From assembly GCA_012270975.1 (NCBI GenBank), contig JAAXHH010000006.1, positions 49,009 through 113,008 on the forward strand: DNA of 64,000 nt. Direction: 5' to 3'. The notes under the pieces are model-generated. The model ran no database searches and had not been told where the DNA came from. It saw only the letters and a list, made by a program, of their open reading frames with translations. Of the stretch, positions 1 through 9,238 are shown piece by piece (within the stretch, counting starts at the first letter, position 1; each line of letters begins with the position of its first letter). This DNA comes from Candidatus Latescibacterota bacterium (GTDB lineage: Bacteria > JAAXHH01). The translations under genes and the position numbers were made by a program.

Positions 1-98
1 CGAATCATGCCGCGGCTGACATAGGCATAGAGCGTCGACAGGCTTACATTCAGCGCGGAGGCCGCCTCGGTCGCTGTCATGTATCTACGGCTGTTCAT
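1..98 (-). CDS. N-terminal part of a citrate synthase-like protein with an HTH (excisionase/MerR-like) DNA-binding domain; truncated by the window edge
   Basis: Reverse complement from ATG at 98 reads MNSRRYMTATEAASALNVSLSTLYAYVSRGMIR, typical of the HTH domain found at the N-terminus of some citrate synthases; a purine-rich RBS-like GGAAGGAAC precedes the ATG; a citrate synthase gene lies divergently nearby. Confidence 0.6.
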   Translation of the reverse strand, partial: MNSRRYMTATEAASALNVSLSTLYAYVSRGMI

Positions 99-137
99 GA
101 AGTGTTCCTTCCGTTAAGGCCGCATTTAAAAAAGTCC

Positions 138-169
138 GGTTCGATTAAGGCCTGGTTCGATTAAGGCCC
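138..169. repeat. 16-bp tandem duplication (GGTTCGATTAAGGCCT/C x2) in the divergent intergenic region
   Basis: Direct reading: ggttcgattaaggcct ggttcgattaaggccc. Confidence 0.85.
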
Positions 170-200
170 GGTCTTATAGATCTCACACAAAAAAATAAGG

Positions 201-237
201 TTGATTGATATTTTAATCAATATTGACAATATGTCAA
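201..237. promoter_or_regulatory. Candidate operator: inverted repeats TTGATT-N8-AATCAA and TTGACA-ATA-TGTCAA
   Basis: Two adjacent inverted repeats (201-220 and 223-237) between the divergent HTH-citrate synthase start and leuB. Confidence 0.4.
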
Positions 238-353
238 ATCTCCTTTTGTTAGGTACCTAACGGACTGGTGGCGCCTTTAATCAGCCGGCAGCGTACAATA
301 CCAAAAGCGAAAAGTGCGCAAACGCAGGATCTGACACAAACAGGAGTGATGCC

Positions 354-1433
354 TTGCACCAAATAGCCGTTTTGCCCGGAGACGGGATCGGTCCTGAAAT
401 CACCCGCGAGGCCGTCAAGGTGCTGAAGGCCGCGGGAGAGAAACACCAGCTGGGTCTCGTATTCTCCCACCATCTGGTCGGGGGAGCGCTGCTCGATGCG
501 CAGGGCGTGGCACTGTCTGATGAGCTCATAGAAAACTGCAGGCGCAATGACGCAGTCCTGTTCGGTGCGGTGGGCGGTCCTAAATGGGATCATCTGGACA
601 TGCAGAACCGGGCGGACCATGCCCTGATTCGATTGCGGAAGGAACTGTCCGTATATGCGAATCTGCGGCAATTCAGGTTGTACGCGGCGCTGGAAGACGC
701 ATCCGCCGTTAAAACCGATCTCATAGCCGGGGGCGTTGATTTCATCATACTCCGCGAGCTGTCCAGCGGCGCGTATTACGGGCAGCCGAAATTCAGAGAG
801 GACACGCCCCGGGGCAGAAGAGCCGTCGACACCATCGAGTACTTCGATTTCCAGGTCGAACGGCTGGCGCGTTACGGATTTGAACTGGCGCGACAGAGAC
901 GTGGCAAACTGACCTCGATGTCGAAGTGGAACGCCCTGGAATCCTCCAGGCTCTGGCGCGACGTAGTCGAGGAAGTAGCCCGGGAATACCCGGATGTCGA
1001 TACGCGGCATGAAATTGTTGACGCGGGCGCCATGAACCTGATCCGAAGACCCACCGAATACGATGTTATTGTCATGCCCAACATGTTCGGCGATATCCTG
1101 GGTGATGAAGCGGCGGTCCTGGCCGGCTCCATCGGAATGGTCCCGTCCGCGGAGATCTCCCTGGACAGCACGTCGCTGTATGAGCCTATCCACGGAAGCG
1201 CGAACGACATTGAAGGCAAAAACGTAGCCAATCCGTTGGCTATGATCCTGAGCGCCGCGCTATTGCTCAGGTACAGCCTGAACTGTCCGGCCGGCGCCGA
1301 CGATATCGATCGCGCCGTCGGCAAAGTGATCGAAGGCGGATACCGAACGGCGGACATCTGGAAACCCGCTGATCAACAGCGGGTTTCCACCACGGAAATG
1401 GGCGATCTGGTGGTTGAAATGTTGAGCGAATGA
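354..1433 (+). CDS. leuB: 3-isopropylmalate dehydrogenase-like (isocitrate/isopropylmalate dehydrogenase family)
   Basis: VLPGDGIGPEI N-terminus, LESSRLWRDVVEEVA, MFGDILGDEAAVLAGSIGM, EPIHGSA motifs; TTG start with CAGGAG upstream. Confidence 0.85.
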   Translation: MHQIAVLPGDGIGPEITREAVKVLKAAGEKHQLGLVFSHHLVGGALLDAQGVALSDELIENCRRNDAVLFGAVGGPKWDHLDMQNRADHALIRLRKELSVYANLRQFRLYAALEDASAVKTDLIAGGVDFIILRELSSGAYYGQPKFREDTPRGRRAVDTIEYFDFQVERLARYGFELARQRRGKLTSMSKWNALESSRLWRDVVEEVAREYPDVDTRHEIVDAGAMNLIRRPTEYDVIVMPNMFGDILGDEAAVLAGSIGMVPSAEISLDSTSLYEPIHGSANDIEGKNVANPLAMILSAALLLRYSLNCPAGADDIDRAVGKVIEGGYRTADIWKPADQQRVSTTEMGDLVVEMLSE

Positions 1434-1486
1434 TCACCACAGTGACCACTACCGGGATTACGCGTATTTGCTGACAGGAGCACATC

Positions 1487-2593
1487 ATGTCTTACTCACC
1501 CGGACTCAAGGACATCGTAGCGGTGGAAACCCGGCTGAGCCATGTCGACGGTGAAGCCGGCGAACTGGTCATCGGCGGATATCCACTCGAAGAGATCGCG
1601 GAAAGAGCGACGTATGAAGAGATGGTATACCTCCTGTGGCACGGAGCACTGCCCACAGCGGCTGCCCTGGAGCGATTCGCCGGTGAACTGGCCGCGTGCC
1701 GCCCGCTATCCGGCGCAACCCACGATTTACTGCGAACCGCCGCGGCCGAGCGCCGCCCCGTCATCGACGCGGTGCGTATGGCCTCCTCCTCCTTGCCTGT
1801 CCGGGACGATACGGCCGATGCCCGGTCGCTGGTGGCCGGTCTGCCGACCGTCGTTGCGGCCTACTGGCGTCTTCTTCACGGGGAAGAACCGGTAGAACCG
1901 GACCACGGCCTCGGCCATGCGGCCAACCTGCTGTACATGCTGACGGGCGAAAACCCCGGAGACGACCGGGTACGGGCACTCACGACCTATCTCAACACGG
2001 TCGTCGACCACGGCATGAACGCATCCACGTTCACGGCGCGGGTCATCGTTTCGACGCGCTCCGATTTCATTTCTGCTGTTACGGGCGCGATCGGCGCGCT
2101 CAAAGGCCCGTTGCACGGCGGGGCGCCGGGCCCGGTCATTTCCATGCTTGAAGCGATCGGCGACGCCGATAACGCAGAATTCTACCTTCGTGAAAAACTC
2201 GAATCGGGGGAACGACTCATGGGTTTCGGTCACGCCGTGTACCGCGTGCGCGACCCCAGGGCCGACGTCCTTTCGCGGGCCGCGCGTTCTTTTTTTACCC
2301 ATGATCACGACCTGTATGCCCTGGCCCTGCACGTCGAAGAAACCGCCATTGAACTCCTCGAAGAGTACAAGCCCGGCCGGCGCCTGCAGACCAACGTCGA
2401 GTTCTTTACCGCCCTGCTCCTCAAAGGGCTGGGTCTCCACCCGGACCTCTTCACCCCCATGTTCGCCGTGGGCCGTGTCGCCGGCTGGACCGCCCATTGC
2501 ATCGAGCAGCGGGCCGTGGATCGTATCTTTCGTCCCGAGTCTCTTTATTCGGGGGACAAGACCAGGCGGTGGACGCCCGTTGACAAACGGTAG
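1487..2593 (+). CDS. Citrate synthase family protein
   Basis: GLKDIVAVETRLSHVDGEAGELVIGGYPLEEIAE; LHGGAPGPV; GFGHAVYRVRDPRADVL; NVEFFTALLLKGLGL. Confidence 0.9.
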   Translation: MSYSPGLKDIVAVETRLSHVDGEAGELVIGGYPLEEIAERATYEEMVYLLWHGALPTAAALERFAGELAACRPLSGATHDLLRTAAAERRPVIDAVRMASSSLPVRDDTADARSLVAGLPTVVAAYWRLLHGEEPVEPDHGLGHAANLLYMLTGENPGDDRVRALTTYLNTVVDHGMNASTFTARVIVSTRSDFISAVTGAIGALKGPLHGGAPGPVISMLEAIGDADNAEFYLREKLESGERLMGFGHAVYRVRDPRADVLSRAARSFFTHDHDLYALALHVEETAIELLEEYKPGRRLQTNVEFFTALLLKGLGLHPDLFTPMFAVGRVAGWTAHCIEQRAVDRIFRPESLYSGDKTRRWTPVDKR

Positions 2594-2717
2594 CGCCCGC
2601 CACGGGTACTCATCTACTTAACGCTGGCATAACGCGTCCGCATACCGCATAATATCGTCTTAAACACCGGCATAGATTCGGAATGGTCACGAGGTCATAC
2701 TGGGAAAGGAACGACCT

Positions 2718-3608
2718 ATGGCGATGGTCGACATGAAGCAGATCCACGCCCCGGAAGACGCGACGGACCTGCTGAGACACCCCGATGAGTTGCGGCGACG
2801 TGCCGCGGAGCACGGATGCCTGTTCTTTCGGCGTCTGCTTGATCCGGCGCGCGTACAGGAGGTCCGGCGCCAGGCGCTCGAGGTCTGCCGGGAACACGGC
2901 TGGCTCGCCCCCAGCTCGAATCCTATCGACGGTTTCGCGAATCTAGGCATCAGCGTGTTCGAAGGCGACGACCCGCGCTGGCAGGCCTTCTACGACGATG
3001 TCCAACGAATCCGCGACTTCCACGCATTGGCGCTGGATCCCGCGTTGATCGGTATGCTCGAAGTGCTGTTCGGAGAACCCGTGCTGGCCCACAGCCGGAA
3101 CATCTGCCGGCTCGTATTCCCGGACACGAACGCCCACTCGACCCCGCCTCACCAGGACAACTACTTCATCGGCGGTTCGGACGAGACGTGGACGGCCTGG
3201 ATCCCGCTGGGCGACTGTCCGGAAGAACTCGGCGGACTCGCCGTCAACCGGGGATCCCACCGTAGCGGAATGCTGGAGACGTCAGAAGGCGTGGGGCCGG
3301 GCGGGCGACAGGTCCCCGTAGAGGACGATTCCGCCTGGGTCGGCGGCGACTATGCTTGCGGGGACGTCATCATCCTCCACAGCCTGACGATTCACCAGGG
3401 TCGGGACAACCTGACGGCGGACCGCCTCAGGCTTTCCGCCGATTACCGGTACCAGCCGAGAAGCCATCCGGTCCGGGAGGATTCCCTCCAGCCCCACATG
3501 AACTGGCTGACGTGGGACCAGGTTTACGAACATTGGGATGAGGACGATCCGGTGAAGTTCTACTGGAGAGACTTGGACCTGGACGTGGTCAAGCGGGAGC
3601 CTCGGTAG
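2718..3608 (+). CDS. Phytanoyl-CoA dioxygenase (PhyH) family protein
   Basis: HQDNYFIGGSDETWTAWIPLGDCPEELGGLAVNRGSHRSG and a later HQGRDN: PhyH His/Asp...His metal-site pattern. Confidence 0.85.
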   Translation: MAMVDMKQIHAPEDATDLLRHPDELRRRAAEHGCLFFRRLLDPARVQEVRRQALEVCREHGWLAPSSNPIDGFANLGISVFEGDDPRWQAFYDDVQRIRDFHALALDPALIGMLEVLFGEPVLAHSRNICRLVFPDTNAHSTPPHQDNYFIGGSDETWTAWIPLGDCPEELGGLAVNRGSHRSGMLETSEGVGPGGRQVPVEDDSAWVGGDYACGDVIILHSLTIHQGRDNLTADRLRLSADYRYQPRSHPVREDSLQPHMNWLTWDQVYEHWDEDDPVKFYWRDLDLDVVKREPR

Positions 3609-3687
3609 ACGTTGCCGGAGTCTCTATAGGCGTCGCGGTGTTTGGCGCGTCAGGTGTCTAAGTTCACATCGCGGAAACCACGCTGAC

Positions 3688-4740
3688 TTGCACCAGAACA
3701 CGCCCGCCCCCGGACATACCCCGGATATGCCCAATCCAATTGCCAAATCCGTCAAGCACCTGGTGCAAATGTTCCTACGCAAGCCGATGGCGGCGCCGGT
3801 AGATATGTCTGGACGCCACGTGATCGTGACCGGGGCGTCACCCGGTTCGCTCGGGTACGAAACCGCGCGGATCCTTGCAGGTTGGGGCGCGACAGTGGTG
3901 GCGACCCGGGTCCGCGATGTGGCAGTGATGGAAGCGACGCTGAAAGACGACCTTCGCAAGCGCGGTGCTGACGCGGACACAGACAACATCACGGCGCACG
4001 CACTTGATCTTCGGGATCCGGACAGCGTCAACGACTTCTCCGCCTGGTACCGCGACAGATACCACGATCAACTCCATGTCCTGATCAACAACGCGGGCAT
4101 ACACGAGAAGACCCTCGCTCCACGAAGGAAAGCTCCGCTAACCGATGATGGCTTCGAAGTCCACTGGCGGACCAATTACCTTGGCGCCTTTCACTTGACC
4201 TGGGCGCTGTTGCCTCTCCTGCAACGGACCGGACTCGAAAGCGGCGATGCACGGGTCGTCAACGTGTCCTCCGGTCTGCACGACCGTGTCGGGAATGCGG
4301 ATCTTTTTGGCGAGGTTGCGCACCGCGATATGCCGCACTACCACTCCTGGGACGCGTACGGAAAGTCAAAACTGGCGATGATTCACATGGCTTTTGAAAT
4401 CGAAAGACGATTCGCCGAATCACACAACCTGCACGCGGTGGCCTTACATCCGGGCGTCGTAAAGACTAACCTGACCCTGCCGCAGGCGTTTCGTGGACGA
4501 ATCGGAAGGGCGGCTCATCGTATCAGTTCCGCGCTGGCCTCGCTGGTCCTGCTGTCCCCGCATGCCGGGGCGCAAACCATCGTGATGTGCGCGAGCCGGC
4601 GTCCCTTGCAAGGGGGAAAATACTACGAGCGCTGCGCCGTCGCCGAACCGTCTGCGGACAGCCGGGACGCAGATGCCGCCAAACGCCTGTGGGAGCAGTC
4701 GGAACGGTGGGTCGGGACCCTCGCGCGGCACGCCAGTTGA
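3688..4740 (+). CDS. Short-chain dehydrogenase/reductase, retinol-dehydrogenase-like (TTG start at 3688, or ATG at 3727)
   Basis: VIVTGASPGSLGYETARILAGWGATVV, LINNAGIH, YGKSKLAMI motifs. Confidence 0.85.
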   Translation: MHQNTPAPGHTPDMPNPIAKSVKHLVQMFLRKPMAAPVDMSGRHVIVTGASPGSLGYETARILAGWGATVVATRVRDVAVMEATLKDDLRKRGADADTDNITAHALDLRDPDSVNDFSAWYRDRYHDQLHVLINNAGIHEKTLAPRRKAPLTDDGFEVHWRTNYLGAFHLTWALLPLLQRTGLESGDARVVNVSSGLHDRVGNADLFGEVAHRDMPHYHSWDAYGKSKLAMIHMAFEIERRFAESHNLHAVALHPGVVKTNLTLPQAFRGRIGRAAHRISSALASLVLLSPHAGAQTIVMCASRRPLQGGKYYERCAVAEPSADSRDADAAKRLWEQSERWVGTLARHAS

Positions 4741-4797
4741 TTCGCAAGATCTAACCGGAATCAATCTGCATGTACTCGAACCTCAGGAAGACCCGCT

Positions 4798-5568
4798 TTG
4801 GACGACGAATTACTTAATCGGGGGTTCTCACCCCGGCCGCTGAAGTCCGCGCAACGCAAGGCGCTGGACACCGATGGATTCGTCGTTCTGGAGGAGATCG
4901 TCTCGCCGGACTGGCTCGTCGAGTTGCGCCACGCTTTCGATGAGATTCATGACCGCGAGGGCGACAAGGCCGGCGAGGAGGTCGCGCAGATGAAAGGCGT
5001 CCGCCGGCTTGCCGATCTGGTCAACAAGGGATCGGTATTCGACGCGGTCTACCTGCAGCCCGAGCTCTTGACGGCGGTCTTCCATGTCCTGCAGCGGCCA
5101 TTCAAGCTGCACTCGCTCAATGGGCACGACCCGCTGCCCGGAAGTGGGTTGCAGATTCTTCACGCCGATTGGGGCCAGCCCGCCGAACCCGGCGGACCCT
5201 ACCACGTCGTCAACTCCATGTGGATGCTCGACGACTTCACCCGTATCAATGGCGCGACGCGCTGCGTGCCCGGAAGCCACCATATACCCGGCCGGATTAC
5301 AGACCACGTAGCCGAGCGCCTGGAGGATCACCCCGACCAGGTACACCTGACGGGCCGCGCGGGTTCGGTGGCCGTATTCAACGGCAGCCTCTGGCACAGC
5401 TCGTATGTCAATCGCAGCGACGCTCCTCGGCGGGCCCTGCACTGCGCCTTTATCGCCCGTGAACACCCCCAGCAGACGAATCAGCGGGAGTATCTGCACC
5501 CCGAGACGGCCCAACGCCTGTCCCCGCTCGCGCGCTACATCCTGGACGTCGAGGACGTCCCACGGTAA
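4798..5568 (+). CDS. Phytanoyl-CoA dioxygenase (PhyH) family protein
   Basis: DTDGFVVLEEIVSPDWLVELR; HADWGQPAEPGGPYHVVNSMWMLDDFTRINGATRCVPGSHH; WHSSYVNRS. Confidence 0.85.
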   Translation: MDDELLNRGFSPRPLKSAQRKALDTDGFVVLEEIVSPDWLVELRHAFDEIHDREGDKAGEEVAQMKGVRRLADLVNKGSVFDAVYLQPELLTAVFHVLQRPFKLHSLNGHDPLPGSGLQILHADWGQPAEPGGPYHVVNSMWMLDDFTRINGATRCVPGSHHIPGRITDHVAERLEDHPDQVHLTGRAGSVAVFNGSLWHSSYVNRSDAPRRALHCAFIAREHPQQTNQREYLHPETAQRLSPLARYILDVEDVPR

Positions 5569-5592
5569 CTCGATTTTTGCGATCACGTGCGG

Positions 5593-5627
5593 TTATCCAA
5601 CAGCCCCTGCTATCCAAACAGCTCCTG
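5593..5627. repeat. Imperfect tandem duplication (about 17-18 bp) spanning the stop codon of the ceramidase-like gene
   Basis: ttatccaacagcccctg / ctatccaaacagctcctg. Confidence 0.8.
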
Positions 5628-7025
5628 TACCAGATCCCGCGCCCGCTCGATCACGGTTTCGAGGCAGCCGGGGGTCAGCTTGGCCCAGTAGGTAACGTCT
5701 TCGTTGGCTTCGTGTCCACCGCGGGGATAAGCCTCCCGCGTCGGCAGGTAGCCCACATAGTGCGTAGTGAGGTGTGCCGGAAAGAGATAGGAAGCCGGCG
5801 AGTTTACCTTGAGCGCCAATTGTCCTTCCACGAACGGTTCCCCGGGCAGGCCGATAATGCCGAGATCACCGATGCGAAAGGCCTGGATCTCATAGCTGAA
5901 CTCGCCGTCCCGTTGCCTGCACAACTCGACGCTGCGGGTCGATGCCGCCCGAAACCAGCGCGGGTCAACTTGCCCGTTCGCTTCGCGCGGCGGTTCCGGA
6001 TGCTCGGTGAGAATCGCATCGACTTCGCGCAGGCGCGCTTCAGGTATCTCGCGAAAGGGCAGGTCGATCCTTTCGAGCCTGGTATCCAGTACTGCTTCGC
6101 TTTCGAACGCCAGGCTGTGCACGATGCGTTCGCTCAGACCGGACAGTCCGCGCCCCATCCGCCGGTGGTCCGGCTGGTAGTCCGGGTCGAAGGGGTGCCA
6201 GGGGTTGATGTTGCCGCAGCATCCGTTGACGACCAGCGACACGGAATCGGCACCAAACACCTGCTGCATCTCCCGGGACCAGGCGCCCGGCCAATCCGCC
6301 GACGCGGCCAGGAAGGTCTCGCTGTTGCCGTATGCGTTGACCGGGTGGCACGTGTAGTGCAAGAGAAAGGCCAGCGGTCTCCCGTTCATATCCTGGACGC
6401 AGCACACGCCGACCTCCGGGTCGATAGGACCTTCCAGGTAACAGACATCCGAAATACCAAAGGGCTGCCGCTCCCGGCCCAGCGGCCTGGGCATGAATAT
6501 GGTGCCATCCCTGCGTATGCCGCGCCGGTTGAAAGCCAGGTCGCCCGAGACGCCGCGGCCCAGGCCGATGCGCGCGGGTTGCAGCCTGCCCGCCGCTTCG
6601 ACCGCGGCCTCCACCGCGGCGGCAGCGGCCCGGTCGTTATAGGCGCGTTCGGCCCCGCGCAGATACTCCGTTTCCTCGGTGGTCTCCAGTGGAAAATCCG
6701 GATCCAGCATGAAGTAACCGAGGCTCGGAGCGGAATGCGTTTGTGTCGCCTGTACCATGATCGCGTCCCGTTCAATACCCGTCTGCTCGCAGATTTCCGC
6801 GCGGATCCGGTCCGTGTAGTCGCCGGTGACAATGGTGAGATCCAGGATCACCAGGCAGACGCGCCGCCCGTTCGCCTCGAATACGATGGTCTTGGCAAAG
6901 AGCGGATCCAACACGGCCCGGGTCGGACGGTGGTCGCCGGCTCCGCTGCCCGCCAGATGTGTCCCCGCCGGCGGGGATATATCGATCATCGCCGCACCGG
7001 CGCTCAACTGGTTAGTCGCACTCAT
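5610..7025 (-). CDS. Neutral/alkaline non-lysosomal ceramidase-like protein
   Basis: MSATNQLSAGAAMIDISPPAGTHLAGSGAG...DPLFAKTIVFEANGRRVCLVILDL; GCCGNINP; start placed at the internal ATG at 7025. Confidence 0.75.
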   Translation of the reverse strand: MSATNQLSAGAAMIDISPPAGTHLAGSGAGDHRPTRAVLDPLFAKTIVFEANGRRVCLVILDLTIVTGDYTDRIRAEICEQTGIERDAIMVQATQTHSAPSLGYFMLDPDFPLETTEETEYLRGAERAYNDRAAAAAVEAAVEAAGRLQPARIGLGRGVSGDLAFNRRGIRRDGTIFMPRPLGRERQPFGISDVCYLEGPIDPEVGVCCVQDMNGRPLAFLLHYTCHPVNAYGNSETFLAASADWPGAWSREMQQVFGADSVSLVVNGCCGNINPWHPFDPDYQPDHRRMGRGLSGLSERIVHSLAFESEAVLDTRLERIDLPFREIPEARLREVDAILTEHPEPPREANGQVDPRWFRAASTRSVELCRQRDGEFSYEIQAFRIGDLGIIGLPGEPFVEGQLALKVNSPASYLFPAHLTTHYVGYLPTREAYPRGGHEANEDVTYWAKLTPGCLETVIERARDLVQELFG

Positions 7026-7141
7026 GGGGTTCCTTTCGGCATTTCCCTTCGTCCTTTCCTTTCGTCGTTTTCCTTTCGCCGCCGGATGATACAAACTAAC
7101 ATAAAGCATCCACACACCAATTGAGAAAGGGGAATTCGATC

Positions 7142-8281
7142 ATGATCGAATGGCTGGGTATCGGACACCTTTTCGAACTGTCCCGGACGGAAGCGACCTG
7201 GGGATTTTTCACCCCACTGATCATCTACGCCGTGTTTTTCGTGGTCCAGCTCATGCTGCCCGGCAGATGGGTACCGGGTTACGTCATCAATCCGGAGACC
7301 GGCGAACCCCGCAACTACCGCCTGAACGGCATGCTCGTGTTCTTGATCGCGATCGTCGTGTGGGCGCTCGAACTCACCGGGCTTCCTCACGACTGGTTTT
7401 ACCGTTCCTCGATCTATGCCGTGGCCGGCGGAACGGTCTTCAGCATAATCTTCACTCTGATTGCCGTGTTCAGCCAGCCGCAGGGCAAGGTGACGAACCG
7501 GTTCCTGGCATGGTGGTTCGGACGTGCCCAGGAGATTTCGTTCTTCAAGGAACGCATCGACGTGAAGATGTACATGTACGTCGTCGGGGGGACGATGCTG
7601 TCGCTCAACGCTCTGTCCGGGGCCGTGTACCACTACGAGCTTTTCGGCGAGCATGCCAATCCGGGCGTAATCCTGTATGCGGCGTTCTTCACCTTCTACA
7701 TCATGGACTACATGGTCTTCGAGCGCGTACAGCTCTATACCTACGATCTGATCCACGAGAATGTCGGCTTCAAGCTGATCTGGGGCTGTCTCGTGGTCTA
7801 CGGATGGCTGTTCATCCTCCCGCTGTGGGGCATGGCCGCCTACCCGAACCCCGGATTTTCGCCGGAATGGACGAACTTCTGGCTCATCGGCACGTCCGTG
7901 CTGTTCCTGTTCGGCTGGGGCATCTCGCGCGGCGCCAACCTGCAGAAATACACCTTCAAGCGGTGGCCCGAAAGCAAGTTCCTCGGCCTCATCGAGCCGA
8001 AATACATCGAGGCCGGCGACCGCAGGATCCTGTGCAGCGGTCTCTGGGGCGCCGCCCGCCACTTAAACTACATGGGCGAAGGGTTTCTTGCCCTGTCCAT
8101 CGCCCTGATATTCGGCTACTTCACGAATTTCTGGGCCTGGACCTATTTTCTCTTCATCGTCTCGCTGTTTACCTACCGCCAGCGCGATGATGATCGTCAC
8201 TGCGCCGAGAAATACGGTGCCGAAAAATGGGCGGAATATCAGCAGCGGGTGAAGTACCGGATCGTGCCGGGTATTTACTAA
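7142..8281 (+). CDS. ERG4/ERG24 (delta14/delta24/7-dehydrocholesterol reductase) family sterol reductase-like membrane protein
   Basis: C-terminus CSGLWGAARHLNYMGEGFLALSIAL...YRQRDDDRHCAEKYGAEKWAEYQQRVKYRIVPGIY matches the conserved ERG24/DHCR7 C-terminal signature; multiple TM segments. Confidence 0.8.
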   Translation: MIEWLGIGHLFELSRTEATWGFFTPLIIYAVFFVVQLMLPGRWVPGYVINPETGEPRNYRLNGMLVFLIAIVVWALELTGLPHDWFYRSSIYAVAGGTVFSIIFTLIAVFSQPQGKVTNRFLAWWFGRAQEISFFKERIDVKMYMYVVGGTMLSLNALSGAVYHYELFGEHANPGVILYAAFFTFYIMDYMVFERVQLYTYDLIHENVGFKLIWGCLVVYGWLFILPLWGMAAYPNPGFSPEWTNFWLIGTSVLFLFGWGISRGANLQKYTFKRWPESKFLGLIEPKYIEAGDRRILCSGLWGAARHLNYMGEGFLALSIALIFGYFTNFWAWTYFLFIVSLFTYRQRDDDRHCAEKYGAEKWAEYQQRVKYRIVPGIY

Positions 8282-8377
8282 AAGTTGGTCGCGGTCAACG
8301 ATCCAGGTAGCTGATTCGACGAACCAGGTATGTTGGTCGTTTGAAATGCCGGACGGTTGAGATTGCGGACGGGATAA

Positions 8378-9136
8378 ATGTCAGAGCCCGAGATCCATCG
8401 CCTGCTCGTGTGGACCATGTTCGGCCTGGCCGCCGGGGCCTTCCTGTATGTGCTCTGGAGACCAGCGCCCTACGGGCGCCACTTCAAGGGCTTCGGATGG
8501 GGCCCCACGGTCTCGAGCAAGGTGGGCTGGATCGGCATGGAATGTCCGGCGGTCTTCCTCTTCCTCTACGTCTACCTGCAGGGGAGCGCGGCCCTGAGTC
8601 TGGTGCCGCTGGTATTCCTGGCGATGTGGCAGACCCACTACGTCAACCGGACGCTCATCTACCCATTCCGGATCCGCAACGGGCGAAGCATGCCGCTGGT
8701 CGCCGCTGGAGCGGGGTTCTTCTTCAATGTGGTGAACGCTTACGTAAACGCCCGGTTCATCTCCCACCTCGGGGAGTACGGCGTTTCATGGTTGTCCCAA
8801 CCGTGTTTCCTGACCGGACTGGTGGTTTTCGCGGGTGGCATGTGGCTGAACGTGCACAGCGACAACATTCTGCTTAGCCTGCGGAAACAGGGAAGGACGG
8901 GATACGCCATCCCCGCCCGCGGCGCCTTCCGGTACGTCTCCTGTCCAAACTACCTGGGCGAAATCATGGAATGGACGGGTTGGGCGATCGCGACCTGGTC
9001 GCTCGGCGGACTGGCGTTCTGTGTCTTTACGATCGCCAACCTGGCCCCCAGGGCCCGTAGCAACCACCAATGGTACCGAAAACAGTTCCCGGACTACCCG
9101 CCGAACCGCCGCGCCCTCATCCCGGGCGTATTCTGA
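8378..9136 (+). CDS. 3-oxo-5-alpha-steroid 4-dehydrogenase (SRD5A/DET2-like) family protein
   Basis: NRTLIYPFRIRNG; GYAIPARGAFRYVSCPNYLGEIMEWTGWAIATWSLGGLAFCVFTIANLAPRARSNHQWYRKQFPDYPPNRRALIPGVF. Confidence 0.87.
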   Translation: MSEPEIHRLLVWTMFGLAAGAFLYVLWRPAPYGRHFKGFGWGPTVSSKVGWIGMECPAVFLFLYVYLQGSAALSLVPLVFLAMWQTHYVNRTLIYPFRIRNGRSMPLVAAGAGFFFNVVNAYVNARFISHLGEYGVSWLSQPCFLTGLVVFAGGMWLNVHSDNILLSLRKQGRTGYAIPARGAFRYVSCPNYLGEIMEWTGWAIATWSLGGLAFCVFTIANLAPRARSNHQWYRKQFPDYPPNRRALIPGVF

Positions 9137-9238
9137 TCGGGTAGGGGTTCAGGTTCCTGGCCGGCATAGCGGCGCGCGAGTCGGGCATTTGTATTCCAGA
9201 CACTGCTCGTTGCATCAACCATCAAGGCGACACAACCA

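Noticed and set aside
249-1193. Long antisense ORFs opposite leuB, citrate synthase, katG, the ceramidase and the 51-56 kb genes (e.g. 11923..13197 -, 51573..53411 -, 53889..55640 -)
   Set aside because: Expected by-product of high-GC coding sequence; translations show no coherent family motifs, whereas the opposite strand does
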